A stretch of DNA of 64,000 bases, taken from positions 1,178,001-1,242,000 of the forward strand of contig NZ_CP028136.1 in the NCBI RefSeq assembly GCF_003024155.1, in the 5' to 3' direction. Positions within the stretch are counted from its first letter, which is position 1, and every line of letters starts with the position of its first letter. Made by a program: the position numbers and the translations under genes. Below, one piece after another: positions 46,301 to 54,383 of the stretch. Source of the DNA: Christiangramia fulva (GTDB lineage: Bacteria > Bacteroidota > Bacteroidia > Flavobacteriales > Flavobacteriaceae). The notes below the pieces were generated by a model. It made no database searches, had not been told where the DNA came from, and saw only the letters and a list, made by a program, of their open reading frames with translations.

Positions 46301-46489
46301 TCCGAAAATAAACTATCCGTTTTGGATGAAGGTGAAAAAAAGAATATAACAAATATACTACCGGCCCAGAAAAAAATATTAATGAACCTTCTCGAGGATA
46401 AGGAAAGGATTCTAGATGAATTAGCATCAACGGAAATTAGCCTTCTTTCTCCAAAACTGCTTTCCTTGAGCCAAATCATCATAAACTGA
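43358..46489 (+). CDS. SNF2/RapA-like superfamily 2 helicase
   Basis: The protein has 1043 residues. An N-terminal RapA-like Tudor segment (SRFTVGDSVLFVGSNEKGII) is followed by the ATPase core: ADEVGLGKTIEGGHI near 124-138, LCDEAHRLRNH near 231-241 and SEVGSEGLDLQFCDALVNYDL near 560. GRIDRFGQKSP lies near 590. A helical C-terminus of 350 residues (about 690-1043) has coiled-coil parts. SNF2/RapA ATPases remodel protein-DNA complexes; in defence loci (DISARM and others) they assist nucleases. It is followed 5 bases later by the Hsp70-like gene. Confidence 0.88.
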   Translation: MSRFTVGDSVLFVGSNEKGIIKDVFPPARGRQLYRVSINGEIKNCLESSIIPDLDLSNPFERLRQGIFNSYEDFSKINTSFKIENTSNNTISSLKASNTIFKAYQFKPLLKFLNSDNRRILIADEVGLGKTIEGGHIMLELMARKELNNSLIICPKSLQNKWQTELKEKFNLNFKIYESTSEFVQDIKDFGGSIKAIINYEKVRPNKKKRSDKPDLFKIIDQNSLRFDFVLCDEAHRLRNHTTQTYRGVKKIIDHTKSVVFLTATPIMISEQNLFNLFQLLDEHTYSEFSTFQNQLAVNAPFIKALTQVNNGAPLKNIGKELTDTSVSLYYTSGEEFQVEWKKSIKVHELFQEIPLYNKIIQDLMTKEDIAETRVHLQFDISDMSDMNKLFSRTRKKEVTQDWSQATREPHTLLIDLYPEERKIFDEVIEEYIEENSFYDTDGSKKMFLGTPLGLIQKKRQVASSVYGYLSNQKHPGKFLFNKDAKFEKLLEIINEVVTLSHKKLIVFALFKSTLKYLQGRLNNEGLNAELIHGGVENRTEAIENFRRNNQVQILLSSEVGSEGLDLQFCDALVNYDLPWNPMVVEQRIGRIDRFGQKSPVVNIYNLIVKDSIQEKIYTRLLDRIGIFRGSIGDLEAILDKDLELKDNTGVTNIRKWFSDLEKELYCTKLSQDQVKKKIDDIERAIITEQRNLEEISEGLTNTLTNDIHFRNEIRKIQDNYKYVTEKELVNYLKFLIREALPTCTLETIDEAKLIYNLILPKSSPHILINFLNRYQPHDVNSVDSFRRFINRIRGLGNMELTFSQEVGYDQPKLIRINTYHPIILAAFKFFDNQRSADANTFQFTLPRHLLGKKKFNIGTYFLAVYTSTFLKKWFNREQTTKLLIPLVYSVEEGKVIENTLAEELLGKAQLFATPVMNPDELLPDLISELEYHFALELEEVEHKNLEEQRMRIESHKKMQIQRKEEYYNNRIKTQENIVKSSENKLSVLDEGEKKNITNILPAQKKILMNLLEDKERILDELASTEISLLSPKLLSLSQIIIN

Positions 46490-46494
46490 GAATT

Positions 46495-48042
46495 ATGAGT
46501 TACACAGTAGGATTAGATTTTGGAACTCACCAAACCAAGATATGTATTGAAAATGCTACAAATGCCAACCAGAAATTGTACAAATTTGTGGAGTTTAATA
46601 AAGGGATAAGTGGCAAGGTTATGTTGTTACCCTCCATCGTCCAAGTGAATTTGGACCATACTATAAGTTACGGTTTTGTAGAGGAAGCTAAGGCAAAAAC
46701 AGTTGATCGGGAGAGTAATATCGGAAGGCCTGCTTTTAAGATTCCGGCCATGCCTAAGAAGCCAATATACCCTCCAAAACCCACCAAAAAGAAAAAAAAG
46801 GAGAAACTTCACTGGAAGCAACAATTGAAGGCATTAGCAGGTAGAACCTCTAAACCTCAAGAAATATCACCCTTAGAAAAATGGAAAAAAAGCGTAGAGA
46901 AACTTGAAAAGGAATATCAAGAAGCAATTTCTCTCTGGCGAAAAGATAAAAAAGCCTTAGAAAAAGCTTATTCGAAGAAGCTACTAGATTGGGAACAAGA
47001 TAAGGTTGAGCATTTTCATTACCGCTACTTCAAACTAGCCTCCTTTTCCAGTGAGACAAGATGGAAGCATTCTATTAGCCCCGATGTCATTTCCGTGTGG
47101 TATTTGACCTATGTTTTATTTCTTCTACAGGAAAAATTAGGAAATGATTTCTTTATTCAAATGGGAGTTCCTAGCGGTATCAAAGAATTCAAGCGCCAGG
47201 AAAGGAAAGCACAGAAATTATTAGTTAGTGCGTATCACCTACTTGAACAATTCAAATCAAAGGATGAATTTCTTAAAACTAAATACACTCAGCTGGTAGA
47301 AAAAACGACTTTAGAAATTCCTTTTTCTGAAGAGGATGTTTTTTTTAAATATGGTATAAAGATTATTCCTGAAGCCTATGCATGCTTACTTACTTTAACA
47401 CATCAGAATAGATTACCGAAAGGGATGAACCTGTTAATGGACATCGGTGGCGGTTCCACGGATATTGCCTTTTTTACTCTTAATGGTCAAGAGCCAGATA
47501 TACATTCAGTAATTTCTTTGCACAAAGGCTTAAATTATATCCTTGAAACATATTCAGATCAAAATAATAATGAAGAAGTTAAACTCTTACAAAAGGAATT
47601 TTATGCTGATAAAGCAGGAGAGAAGTTTTTACCTATTATATCAATTTATAAATCCGAAGTAAAGAAAGAAATAAAGCTTTTAATTTCTGACCTATATAGA
47701 TCCTTCAAGGCAAGCCATATTAATCCAAATAATCTCAAAAATGCTCTACAGGATCGTCCCCTTGTCTTTTGTGGGGGTGGAGCTACTTATAAAAATATGA
47801 GAACTTCAATATTGGGTTTTACCGACTTAAAAGTAATTAATAAAAACTTTCTAAATATTCCATATCTCCTAAATAAAAATATTTCAAATGAATTATATCC
47901 AATATTTTCTACAGCTTATGGATTGTCTATCCCTATGATTGATGAGTTGAAGTTAACCCCTGTAGAGAAAATTTTTGAGCACCTCCCAAAAAATGTTCCT
48001 AATAACAACAACGATTATATTCACGGGTTAAGTGACATTTAA
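46495..48042 (+). CDS. Hsp70/actin-fold (ASKHA) ATPase
   Basis: The protein has 515 residues. The phosphate-1 motif TVGLDFGTHQTKICIEN (4-20), phosphate-2 motif LLMDIGGGSTDIAFF (about 313-327) and adenosine motif VFCGGGATYKNM (about 423-434) mark the sugar-kinase/Hsp70/actin fold. An unusual insertion (about 83-175) of Lys-rich coiled coil (PPKPTKKKKKEKLHW through KKLLDWEQDK) occupies the IIa/Ib region. No C-terminal substrate-binding beta sandwich of DnaK type is visible. It is very probably a helicase partner that cycles with ATP. Confidence 0.85.
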   Translation: MSYTVGLDFGTHQTKICIENATNANQKLYKFVEFNKGISGKVMLLPSIVQVNLDHTISYGFVEEAKAKTVDRESNIGRPAFKIPAMPKKPIYPPKPTKKKKKEKLHWKQQLKALAGRTSKPQEISPLEKWKKSVEKLEKEYQEAISLWRKDKKALEKAYSKKLLDWEQDKVEHFHYRYFKLASFSSETRWKHSISPDVISVWYLTYVLFLLQEKLGNDFFIQMGVPSGIKEFKRQERKAQKLLVSAYHLLEQFKSKDEFLKTKYTQLVEKTTLEIPFSEEDVFFKYGIKIIPEAYACLLTLTHQNRLPKGMNLLMDIGGGSTDIAFFTLNGQEPDIHSVISLHKGLNYILETYSDQNNNEEVKLLQKEFYADKAGEKFLPIISIYKSEVKKEIKLLISDLYRSFKASHINPNNLKNALQDRPLVFCGGGATYKNMRTSILGFTDLKVINKNFLNIPYLLNKNISNELYPIFSTAYGLSIPMIDELKLTPVEKIFEHLPKNVPNNNNDYIHGLSDI

Positions 48043-48063
48043 ATAGCATAATCCACACAAACT

Positions 48064-48633
48064 ATGAGCACCTCCACTCTTCACCCCCACCGTGATCAGT
48101 ATCTCAAAGAAATAGAAAAAGCCTTTGAAGTATTATCCCGCCTTAAAAAAAATAAATTTTATAGTGTTGCCAAAATCACCTGGTGGATACTTAGATATGA
48201 AGATCTTTATGACTACAGCTACAGCCACCGGCATGTTAATTCATGCATCGATGGGATGGGCTGTTGTTGTACAGATAAAAATCCGGAGATGAAATTCAGT
48301 TCCCGATATTCATCCCTGAAAGAAATCGTAGATCTTCATAGGCATGAAAAATACTTCCGGGAAGAACTGAAGGTGTTTGAAAGTGTAAAAAATGATTACC
48401 CCGCTCTCATGCAGTGGTTAAAAAAGAATGAAACGTTGGGAGCAGAGGATTTTCTCTTGTTTTGGATTGAGGAGTGGTATAGTGAAGAGAAACATTTAAT
48501 AACGCCTTACAAATTTAACCTGCAAGACCTAGATGTAAAATTTAAAGCAGAAGAATGGGAGAACACGATTAAGTTCTGTGAGGTGTTTAATGAGCGATAT
48601 TGGAATTCTGGTCTATGTCCAGAAGAAATCTAA
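48064..48633 (+). CDS. Hypothetical protein, last gene of the SNF2/Hsp70 operon
   Basis: The protein has 189 residues with a Cys cluster (CIDGMGCCCTDKNPEM, about 62-77) and many aromatic and charged residues in a helical background (KNKFYSVAKITWWILRYEDLYD). The cluster could bind metal; no family is recognised. It starts 22 bases after the Hsp70-like gene in the same direction. The following 118 bases have no hairpin that I trust. Confidence 0.7.
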   Translation: MSTSTLHPHRDQYLKEIEKAFEVLSRLKKNKFYSVAKITWWILRYEDLYDYSYSHRHVNSCIDGMGCCCTDKNPEMKFSSRYSSLKEIVDLHRHEKYFREELKVFESVKNDYPALMQWLKKNETLGAEDFLLFWIEEWYSEEKHLITPYKFNLQDLDVKFKAEEWENTIKFCEVFNERYWNSGLCPEEI

Positions 48634-48751
48634 CAAAAAACTGATTTCTCCTTTATTCTATTTGATAAATAAGTTACACAGACGATGTGTAGTTCATTTA
48701 TTGAAATGAGAGATATTATCTTTAAAGAATTTGAAACTTAATGAGGACATC

Positions 48752-49627
48752 ATGGAACAAACGGAGCTATTTATCCAATATTGTAATCAAAAAGAATATA
48801 AAAGATCAAAAGCCTACAGTCCGGAACATCCGTTTATTCATATTCAAAAATTTTTGGATAGATCAGATGATTATAAAGTTGAAGGTGGGATATGGAATTG
48901 GAGTAAAGAGACTTCTCTATTAAAGGTCCTGAAAGAAAAGGAGTCTGAATCAATGGACTGGCTTCAATTAGAGTTTTCAACCGTCTACCTGCGAAAAAGA
49001 AACAAATACCTGAACGAAGTTGTAGATCGATTACGCAAATTGCATCAGCAAGTTAAGAATAAGGAAAAGGAAGAAGCGAAGGCTTTTCAGGAAAAATCCG
49101 TGTTGTTTGAAAATCATCATAATCCACTTTTCTCTTTATTAGAACTTTCTATCATTAGATGCTTCCATCAAATACTTATTGAGCACCAAAATAATTTGAG
49201 TCAAATTAACTGGGAATATTTATACAAATTTTTTAAGCCCAAGGAGCCTATTCTATCTTTTAAAAGGGCCGGAAAAATAAAAGACGAAGATTTAGAATAT
49301 CACTTCAAAAAGTTATTGCTGGATACTGAAATAATAGATCCGAAAACCAATTTTCGAATTTTTAAAAACCTATTTCTTCAAAAACCGCTTTCTAGAAAAA
49401 TTGAATGGAAAGAAGCTGTTTCCGGCCTGGCTTATTTTATAACAAGTCTAAAGGACCGAGGCATTATAGAAAATACCCGCAACAAGCATTGGAAGATAAC
49501 TTCTGAATTCTTCATTCATAATGGGTTACCTGTCTCCAATCTTAAAAGATCAGGAAAGCCTCGACAGGATTTAAAGGATACCATTGACCAATTCATTGAG
49601 AATGTCCACTCTAACTTTGAAAAATAA
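48752..49627 (+). CDS. Mobile-element-type hypothetical protein
   Basis: The protein has 291 residues from ATG 48752; the frame opens at TTG 48731. The middle is coiled (RKLHQQVKNKEKEEAKAF). The C-terminal IEWKEAVSGLAYFITSLKDRGII...HWKITSEFF fits a layout common in Bacteroidetes mobile elements, but no domain can be named. A 153-base gap (49628-49780) follows, and then the HTH gene of the same element. Confidence 0.65.
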   Translation: MEQTELFIQYCNQKEYKRSKAYSPEHPFIHIQKFLDRSDDYKVEGGIWNWSKETSLLKVLKEKESESMDWLQLEFSTVYLRKRNKYLNEVVDRLRKLHQQVKNKEKEEAKAFQEKSVLFENHHNPLFSLLELSIIRCFHQILIEHQNNLSQINWEYLYKFFKPKEPILSFKRAGKIKDEDLEYHFKKLLLDTEIIDPKTNFRIFKNLFLQKPLSRKIEWKEAVSGLAYFITSLKDRGIIENTRNKHWKITSEFFIHNGLPVSNLKRSGKPRQDLKDTIDQFIENVHSNFEK

Positions 49628-49780
49628 AATTCATAAACAATATGAATTATGAATTAATCTCCCGTCTTTACTGACTTATGCCTAACTAGGTAAGTATATA
49701 CCTCGTCCGTTATAATCCGACTTCCATTTAACTCTCTTTTGTTTATCAAATTTGCCCTGTACAATCGAAATTCAAACAGG

Positions 49781-50074
49781 ATGAAAAAAAGTAATGCAAT
49801 TCTTATTGAGTCTCTTTCCCGCAAAGAGTATCACGAAAACTTAAGAGAAATAGTTAGAACCATTGAAAAGCTTGGTAATAAACATCAAGATTTTATAGAC
49901 TCCCATATCAATCTATATACCGTAGAAGAAACGGCAAAAATTTTCAAAGTTTCCAGACGAACCTTATTCAATTGGGGGAGAAATAAAATTCTAACCCCTA
50001 TTTGCATCGGTAGACGTGTCTACTTCCGGAAAGAAGATGTAAAAGAACTCATCATGAGAAATGAACAAAAATAA
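49781..50074 (+). CDS. MerR/excisionase-like helix-turn-helix protein
   Basis: The protein has 97 residues from ATG 49781. The domain YTVEETAKIFKVSRRTLFNW with ILTPICIGRRVYFRKEDVKEL is the HTH_17-type excisionase-like DNA-binding fold of Bacteroidetes mobile elements. Known proteins of the class act as directionality factors or repressors. Its gene leads the element's plus-strand run and is 5 bases from the next gene. Confidence 0.85.
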   Translation: MKKSNAILIESLSRKEYHENLREIVRTIEKLGNKHQDFIDSHINLYTVEETAKIFKVSRRTLFNWGRNKILTPICIGRRVYFRKEDVKELIMRNEQK

Positions 50075-50079
50075 CAATT

Positions 50080-50976
50080 ATGAAAAAAGTAAAATTCATG
50101 TATAGGGTCAGAACACTTTGCTATAAGGAAAATGGAGAGATTTTGAAGCAAAAAATCATAATTTACAATCTGGATCCTGTTCTTGATAAGGCTCAAGCCC
50201 AAACATACGCTTATAGAAAGATGAAACAAATTGAAAGGCAACCTGGAAGTTTCCTTCAAGACTTGGAATTACCTGAAGCTACCTTTAATGGAATTCTAGA
50301 TGTCGAGCTTTCATTTATTCTAAACAATAAAGGAAAAAAGAAAGAATATTTTCTTTTAAGCCTAAATAAAACAAACGAAAAAAACCTAAGAAAAGAGAAA
50401 AAACTCCTAGAAAGATTTAAGAGAAAAAGAAAAAAAGAACGTTTTGTTTATTATAAAAAACTTCTCAAATTATCACCGAATCCCGAAAAAGTTTTAAATG
50501 AGCCCTATTCTACACCTTGTTATTTTAAGGCAAAAAAATTAAAAAAAAATGAAGAGGGTGAGGATGAAATAATAGAAGTACAAGAATTCCGGCCACTTGA
50601 TTTTAATAATTATTTAGAAATGCAGAAGGCTGCTATGGATTATCATTTTTCTTCTATTCCCGTTGATAACGATCCTCTAGAACAAATGAACTTAGTAATT
50701 AATGGAATGTCTGAAGAACTAGAAGAGTACTGTGAGCTCTATCTGGTAATAAGAGAAGAAGATGAAAGTGAAAATGAAATTCTCAGGCTTCGAGATAATC
50801 AGGTAAACCTTGATGGTTTTAATATTGATAATTATTTGGAGCTACTTTGCCTTGAAGACATGTCCTGTTTTTGGAAAGCTAAATTTTTTCACGAAAAAAA
50901 AAGAAATTTTTTTAAAATAGTTTGGATCAGAGCATTCAGTTTTATTCTAAATTTTTTTCCAAATTTCAAGTTGTGA
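50080..50976 (+). CDS. Mobile-element hypothetical protein
   Basis: The protein has 298 residues, with no signal peptide. The centre has a very basic segment (about 98-125: NLRKEKKLLERFKRKRKKER), and the C-terminus is acidic (about 205-260) and ends in a hydrophobic helix (FSFILNFFPNFKL). The family is not recognised. It follows the HTH gene by 5 bases. It may bind nucleic acid through the basic patch. Confidence 0.65.
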   Translation: MKKVKFMYRVRTLCYKENGEILKQKIIIYNLDPVLDKAQAQTYAYRKMKQIERQPGSFLQDLELPEATFNGILDVELSFILNNKGKKKEYFLLSLNKTNEKNLRKEKKLLERFKRKRKKERFVYYKKLLKLSPNPEKVLNEPYSTPCYFKAKKLKKNEEGEDEIIEVQEFRPLDFNNYLEMQKAAMDYHFSSIPVDNDPLEQMNLVINGMSEELEEYCELYLVIREEDESENEILRLRDNQVNLDGFNIDNYLELLCLEDMSCFWKAKFFHEKKRNFFKIVWIRAFSFILNFFPNFKL

Positions 50977-51079
50977 GGGTAATCAACTTCTCCCCTCTTT
51001 CTGAGTAAATATTTCAAGATATTCTTTCAATCAATTCCTTCCCCTGATCCTGGGCCAGGAAACTTATATCCCTATCAAA

Positions 51080-51622
51080 ATGAAAAATAACGAAACAAGA
51101 GCACACCAAATACTCAAATATAAAGGCAAAGAAATAATTAAATACCAGTTAGACCGGCTAATTTTCGGTCCTGGTCGAAACAGCTACAGCTACTTCGGAA
51201 ACTTCCTTGAAGTGGCCAATGAGCTCCATGGCTGGCATTACTGGTACTTACTACGTACAGCCTACGAATGCGCAGATGGAATTTTTATTTATAGGGAAGA
51301 GGTTAGAGAGTCGTTCATAAAGAATGAGCCGGAAAAGAGCTCCTTGATGAGTGCCTACGAAAAAAGATATCTGAAATCGCTGGGACCCATTGTCCAAATT
51401 TATCGAGGAATGACCAAGACTGAGGCTGAATCAGGAGATTTTGGAGTCAGTTGGACCTTGAGCCTCAAGAAAGCTGAAGCCTTCGCTTTTGAATACAGCC
51501 GGGTCCATGGAACACCAGAAGAAAGAATTGTCTTGTCTTTGGATATTAAAGTGTCTGATGTCATTGCCTACTTCAGTGGCTCAGAGCGAGAAATCATCTA
51601 CATCCACAATCCAGAAGAGTAA
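51080..51622 (+). CDS. ADP-ribosyltransferase-like protein
   Basis: The 180-residue protein has the R-S-E pattern of arginine-type ADP-ribosyltransferases in the right order: IYRGM (R109), GVSWTLSLKKAEAFA (S124-W-T126) and GSEREII (E171, with E169 two residues earlier). The Ala-rich helix after SWT and the DVIAYF strand also fit. Such enzymes use NAD to modify proteins. The stop overlaps the polymerase-like ATG (TAATG), so the two are translationally coupled. It could modify host RNA polymerase or replication proteins, as phage ARTs do, but the target is unknown. Confidence 0.65.
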   Translation: MKNNETRAHQILKYKGKEIIKYQLDRLIFGPGRNSYSYFGNFLEVANELHGWHYWYLLRTAYECADGIFIYREEVRESFIKNEPEKSSLMSAYEKRYLKSLGPIVQIYRGMTKTEAESGDFGVSWTLSLKKAEAFAFEYSRVHGTPEERIVLSLDIKVSDVIAYFSGSEREIIYIHNPEE

Positions 51623-53070
51623 TGAAATACAGAGCAGAAAATCAGACCACCTATTACTTCTTTCTTCCTCAAGAAATTTTTGAAGGTTTGAAGAGGTTTG
51701 GATGGGCCAACGGCACCCATACATTCCAAAAGAAGAAACTAAAGTTTGATGTGATTTGTTTCTTCATCCATTTGATTAGTTACAGAAGTTCAATTAGTCG
51801 AAAGATTTCTAAATATGGGTACGTGAGACTCCAGGCCAAATTACTGAAGAAATACCATCATGAATATAAGATCTACTTGGAATTCCTGGAAAAACATAGA
51901 TTTATCAAAACGCAGCCTTACAGTATCAAGAAGCATAGAGCCAAGGGTTATAAACTGAATCATCCCAAGAAATCTCAGAAGATCATCAGATACATTCCGG
52001 AGGATTTTGTTATTCGCAAGAAGCTCTCACATGACAAATTAGAAAAGAGATCAAAGGCTGACAAAACAACCGGGCACCTAACTCAATGGTTAACATCAGA
52101 ACACCTAAGCGTTCATTATAATGAGGGATTAAACTACCTACAGGATGTCAAGATGAAAGATTCAAAAAGGTATTCAAGAAGATACCTATTGGAGATGTTG
52201 AACAACGGAGTCATTTATTATCAAAGAGAAGGAAAGGATAATAGATTACATAGTATTCTTTCCAATTGTCCCAGGGACCTAAGAAGATTTATTGCTTATA
52301 AGGGAAATGAAACTCTTATTAGTTGTGATATGAAATCATCTCAACCCTTCTTGTTAGCTGGACTTCTTAATCTTCTATTCCTTTCTAAAGAGGATTCTTC
52401 TTCCAAGGAAAGGGTACAGGAATGCATATCTTCTATAGTAGATAGGGAAGTGAGGGATGGAATAGTCAGTAGTATATCTACTATGATTCCGGAAACTATG
52501 GAAGAGGTTGATATCAGAGGGATTGAGCTCTTTGTATATCTGGTTACTAAAGGTGATCTATATGACCATATAGCCTCTCATTTCTCTGATGAGTTCTTAC
52601 ACTCAATACAAACTCCGCTGGGTATCAGTGATCAGTTTTTCAATGAAAAGAAGCAGTACAAGGAATGGGTCGAATTTGATTCACTGCGTGACTATGTTAA
52701 GAAGGCTATTATGGAGTTTCTCTATTCTTCCACCCAGAATAAAGAGAAACGATGCAAAGAAGTAAGGCGCTTTTTGCCCCCCGCTGTTTCCAATATAGTT
52801 GATGATTTCAAAATTGATAATAAAACTTATTTCCCAATCTTTCTTCAAAATCTAGAGGCATATTTGATTCTGGACCGGATTACGAAGAAAATTTCTCACC
52901 AGTATCCGGAAATACCACTTTTTACCATACACGATTCCATTGTCACAACAGAGTTATTTGCAATGACGGTAAAAGAGGCAATGGAAGATGATCTTCAGGA
53001 ATTCTTCGGGATTAGACCACTGATTTCTGTTGAAGAATGGTCTTTGCATGCAAGAGAGCCTCCTCCATAA
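51622..53070 (+). CDS. Single-subunit (Pol A/T7 RNAP-like) polymerase palm protein
   Basis: The protein has 482 residues. Motif A: LRRFIAYKGNETLISCD (D236) then MKSSQPFLLAGL, as in ...RIRQAFIAP...ADYSQIELR. After it, GDLYDHIASHF matches the Pol A D-[IL]-H-x3-A region. Motif B: R356-x3-K360-x7-Y368 (LRDYVKKAIMEFLYSS), the same spacing as T7 RNAP R627/K631/Y639, with Met at K+4 as in T7 M635. Motif C: PLFTIHDSIVTT (H437-D438-S439), as T7 H811-D812-S813. Order and spacing make this a strong candidate palm/fingers. No 3'-5' exonuclease motifs were found. It may be a DNA or RNA polymerase, or a primer-making enzyme, for the element. N-terminal about 210 residues are not recognised. Confidence 0.65.
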   Translation: MKYRAENQTTYYFFLPQEIFEGLKRFGWANGTHTFQKKKLKFDVICFFIHLISYRSSISRKISKYGYVRLQAKLLKKYHHEYKIYLEFLEKHRFIKTQPYSIKKHRAKGYKLNHPKKSQKIIRYIPEDFVIRKKLSHDKLEKRSKADKTTGHLTQWLTSEHLSVHYNEGLNYLQDVKMKDSKRYSRRYLLEMLNNGVIYYQREGKDNRLHSILSNCPRDLRRFIAYKGNETLISCDMKSSQPFLLAGLLNLLFLSKEDSSSKERVQECISSIVDREVRDGIVSSISTMIPETMEEVDIRGIELFVYLVTKGDLYDHIASHFSDEFLHSIQTPLGISDQFFNEKKQYKEWVEFDSLRDYVKKAIMEFLYSSTQNKEKRCKEVRRFLPPAVSNIVDDFKIDNKTYFPIFLQNLEAYLILDRITKKISHQYPEIPLFTIHDSIVTTELFAMTVKEAMEDDLQEFFGIRPLISVEEWSLHAREPPP

Positions 53071-53125
53071 TTTCGCCTAGAGTATTCAAAGAATGAAAAA
53101 TTATTAATCAAAAAAATGAAATATC

Positions 53126-53680
53126 ATGAAATATGAAGATTATAAAGACTTTACTGTTGAAGATTATAGAAAAATGCAAATGGCGCAGGATGACTTTGTC
53201 GGAATGCTCTTATATCAGTACGTGGTGGTCAAGATTGAACTCAAGAGAGATAGAACTATATATAAAAAAAGCATCCATCATATTCTGCACCACGATATTG
53301 AAGTAGCACGTGAGGAGGCCCTAAGATTATATGATGAGGAGGTGGCAAAATTGCAAGAGCTTTATTCACCAACTCTTGAAGAGTATGATCCCGACTTGGG
53401 AACAGGACATCACATTGGTCTAGCATTAGGTAAGTGTGCTGATATGAACAAAATTATAGGCATTCGAGCTTCTATAGATGATTGGCCAGTCCAACTAGAG
53501 GAAGAACAGGAAATATTCGAGGAGTTGAAAAAGCTGAATCTTGACAGTCCATTTGTGGATAATGTAATTAAACCAGAGGATTTAGCCGAGAGGATAGGGA
53601 ATGCTTCAGTGCCCAATAAAAAAGGAAGACATATGTTAAAGTTTCCCGGTGGCATCCATATGATAATAAATGTTTCCTGA
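53126..53680 (+). CDS. Hypothetical acidic protein after the polymerase-like gene
   Basis: The 184-residue protein is acidic and helical (VAREEALRLYDEEVAKLQEL, DLGTGHHIGLALGKCADM). The family is not recognised. It sits 55 bases after the polymerase-like gene in the same direction, and a strong hairpin ends the run at 53701-53740. It may be an auxiliary replication or regulatory protein. Confidence 0.65.
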   Translation: MKYEDYKDFTVEDYRKMQMAQDDFVGMLLYQYVVVKIELKRDRTIYKKSIHHILHHDIEVAREEALRLYDEEVAKLQELYSPTLEEYDPDLGTGHHIGLALGKCADMNKIIGIRASIDDWPVQLEEEQEIFEELKKLNLDSPFVDNVIKPEDLAERIGNASVPNKKGRHMLKFPGGIHMIINVS

Positions 53681-53700
53681 CCTGGTTACCTGAGAATCGT

Positions 53701-53740
53701 TAAAAGGCCGGATTCTTTTCAAAAGTTTACCGGCCTTTTA
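53701..53740 (+). terminator. Rho-independent terminator after the polymerase operon
   Basis: TAAAAGGCCGG (53701-53711) and CCGGCCTTTTA (53730-53740) form a perfect 11-bp stem with an 18-base loop. The T-rich 3' arm gives the transcript end, and the A-rich 5' arm allows bidirectional use. Confidence 0.85.
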
Positions 53741-53779
53741 CATCTATTGTCATTCAAAAAAATTTAAAAATTCTAAATT

Positions 53780-54001
53780 ATGACAAACTCACTCTACAGA
53801 ATAGAAATAGTAGCAAATCCTACTGCTAAGGGTGAGGCCATCATCAAGACCAAAGACATAAAAAGAGATCTTTTAATGACCTCAAGAAGAATTGCTCTTT
53901 TTAAATTTGAAGAATATTTTGAGACTTTCCAATCTGGAAATTTGCTAAAGGATTTGAAGAGGAAGGACATATTTTTACGGGCGACACAAACATTTCTTTA
54001 A
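53780..54001 (+). CDS. Small hypothetical protein of the mobile element
   Basis: The 73-residue basic protein, MTNSLYRIEIVANPTAKGEA, has a helical tail (LFKFEEYFETFQSGNLLKDL). No family is recognised. It lies after the polymerase-operon terminator, so it has its own promoter or is read through. The 382 bases to the next gene (54002-54383) hold an unusually G-rich islet (about 54090-54260) and a promoter-like pair. Confidence 0.55.
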   Translation: MTNSLYRIEIVANPTAKGEAIIKTKDIKRDLLMTSRRIALFKFEEYFETFQSGNLLKDLKRKDIFLRATQTFL

Positions 54002-54319
54002 GCTTATCCCGCTCTTAAGAAAACTCATAAACTATAATGAGGGGTCTCTTGAAATTAGTGGTAAAAAAATAGAAAAAAAATTTTATCAGGGGACCATGCA
54101 TTTGAAAAACAAGGTCAAAAACCAGGGAGGGTCCCAGGAGAGGGGTTACCACCAGGGTGGGAGGCAGGGGTGGAAATCCACTTTTGTGTACTACCCAACA
54201 CCTGGCGAAACCTAGTTGAAGTGCCCATGGCCTTTGCTGCAGAACCTGTTGTTTCAATTTTAGAGTGTACTTATATCCCAGCACAGAAAAGAAGTCATAA
54301 AACCAGAAATTTCCTTCAA

Positions 54320-54351
54320 TTTGTGTTAATTTATTTCCGACCCTAATTTTA
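54320..54351 (+). promoter_or_regulatory. Bacteroidetes-type promoter for the serine recombinase
   Basis: TTTG (54320-54323), 20 bases, then TAATTTTA (54344-54351) resembles the -33 TTTG and -7 TAnnTTTG elements of the primary sigma factor, one mismatch in the last base. It lies 32 bases before the ATG at 54384. Confidence 0.35.
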
Positions 54352-54383
54352 ATACGTAAATTAGTTAGAATTAAAGCTTTGGT

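Noticed and set aside
53682..53720. GGTTACC on the plus strand after the 53126 gene (also at 54157 and 49550)
   Set aside because: No TATWAAT at 15-base spacing; not an ECF-type promoter.
54015..54284. 89-codon minus-strand frame in the G-rich islet
   Set aside because: Composition is Pro/Leu-rich from G-runs, no start signal, opposite to neighbours; likely chance.
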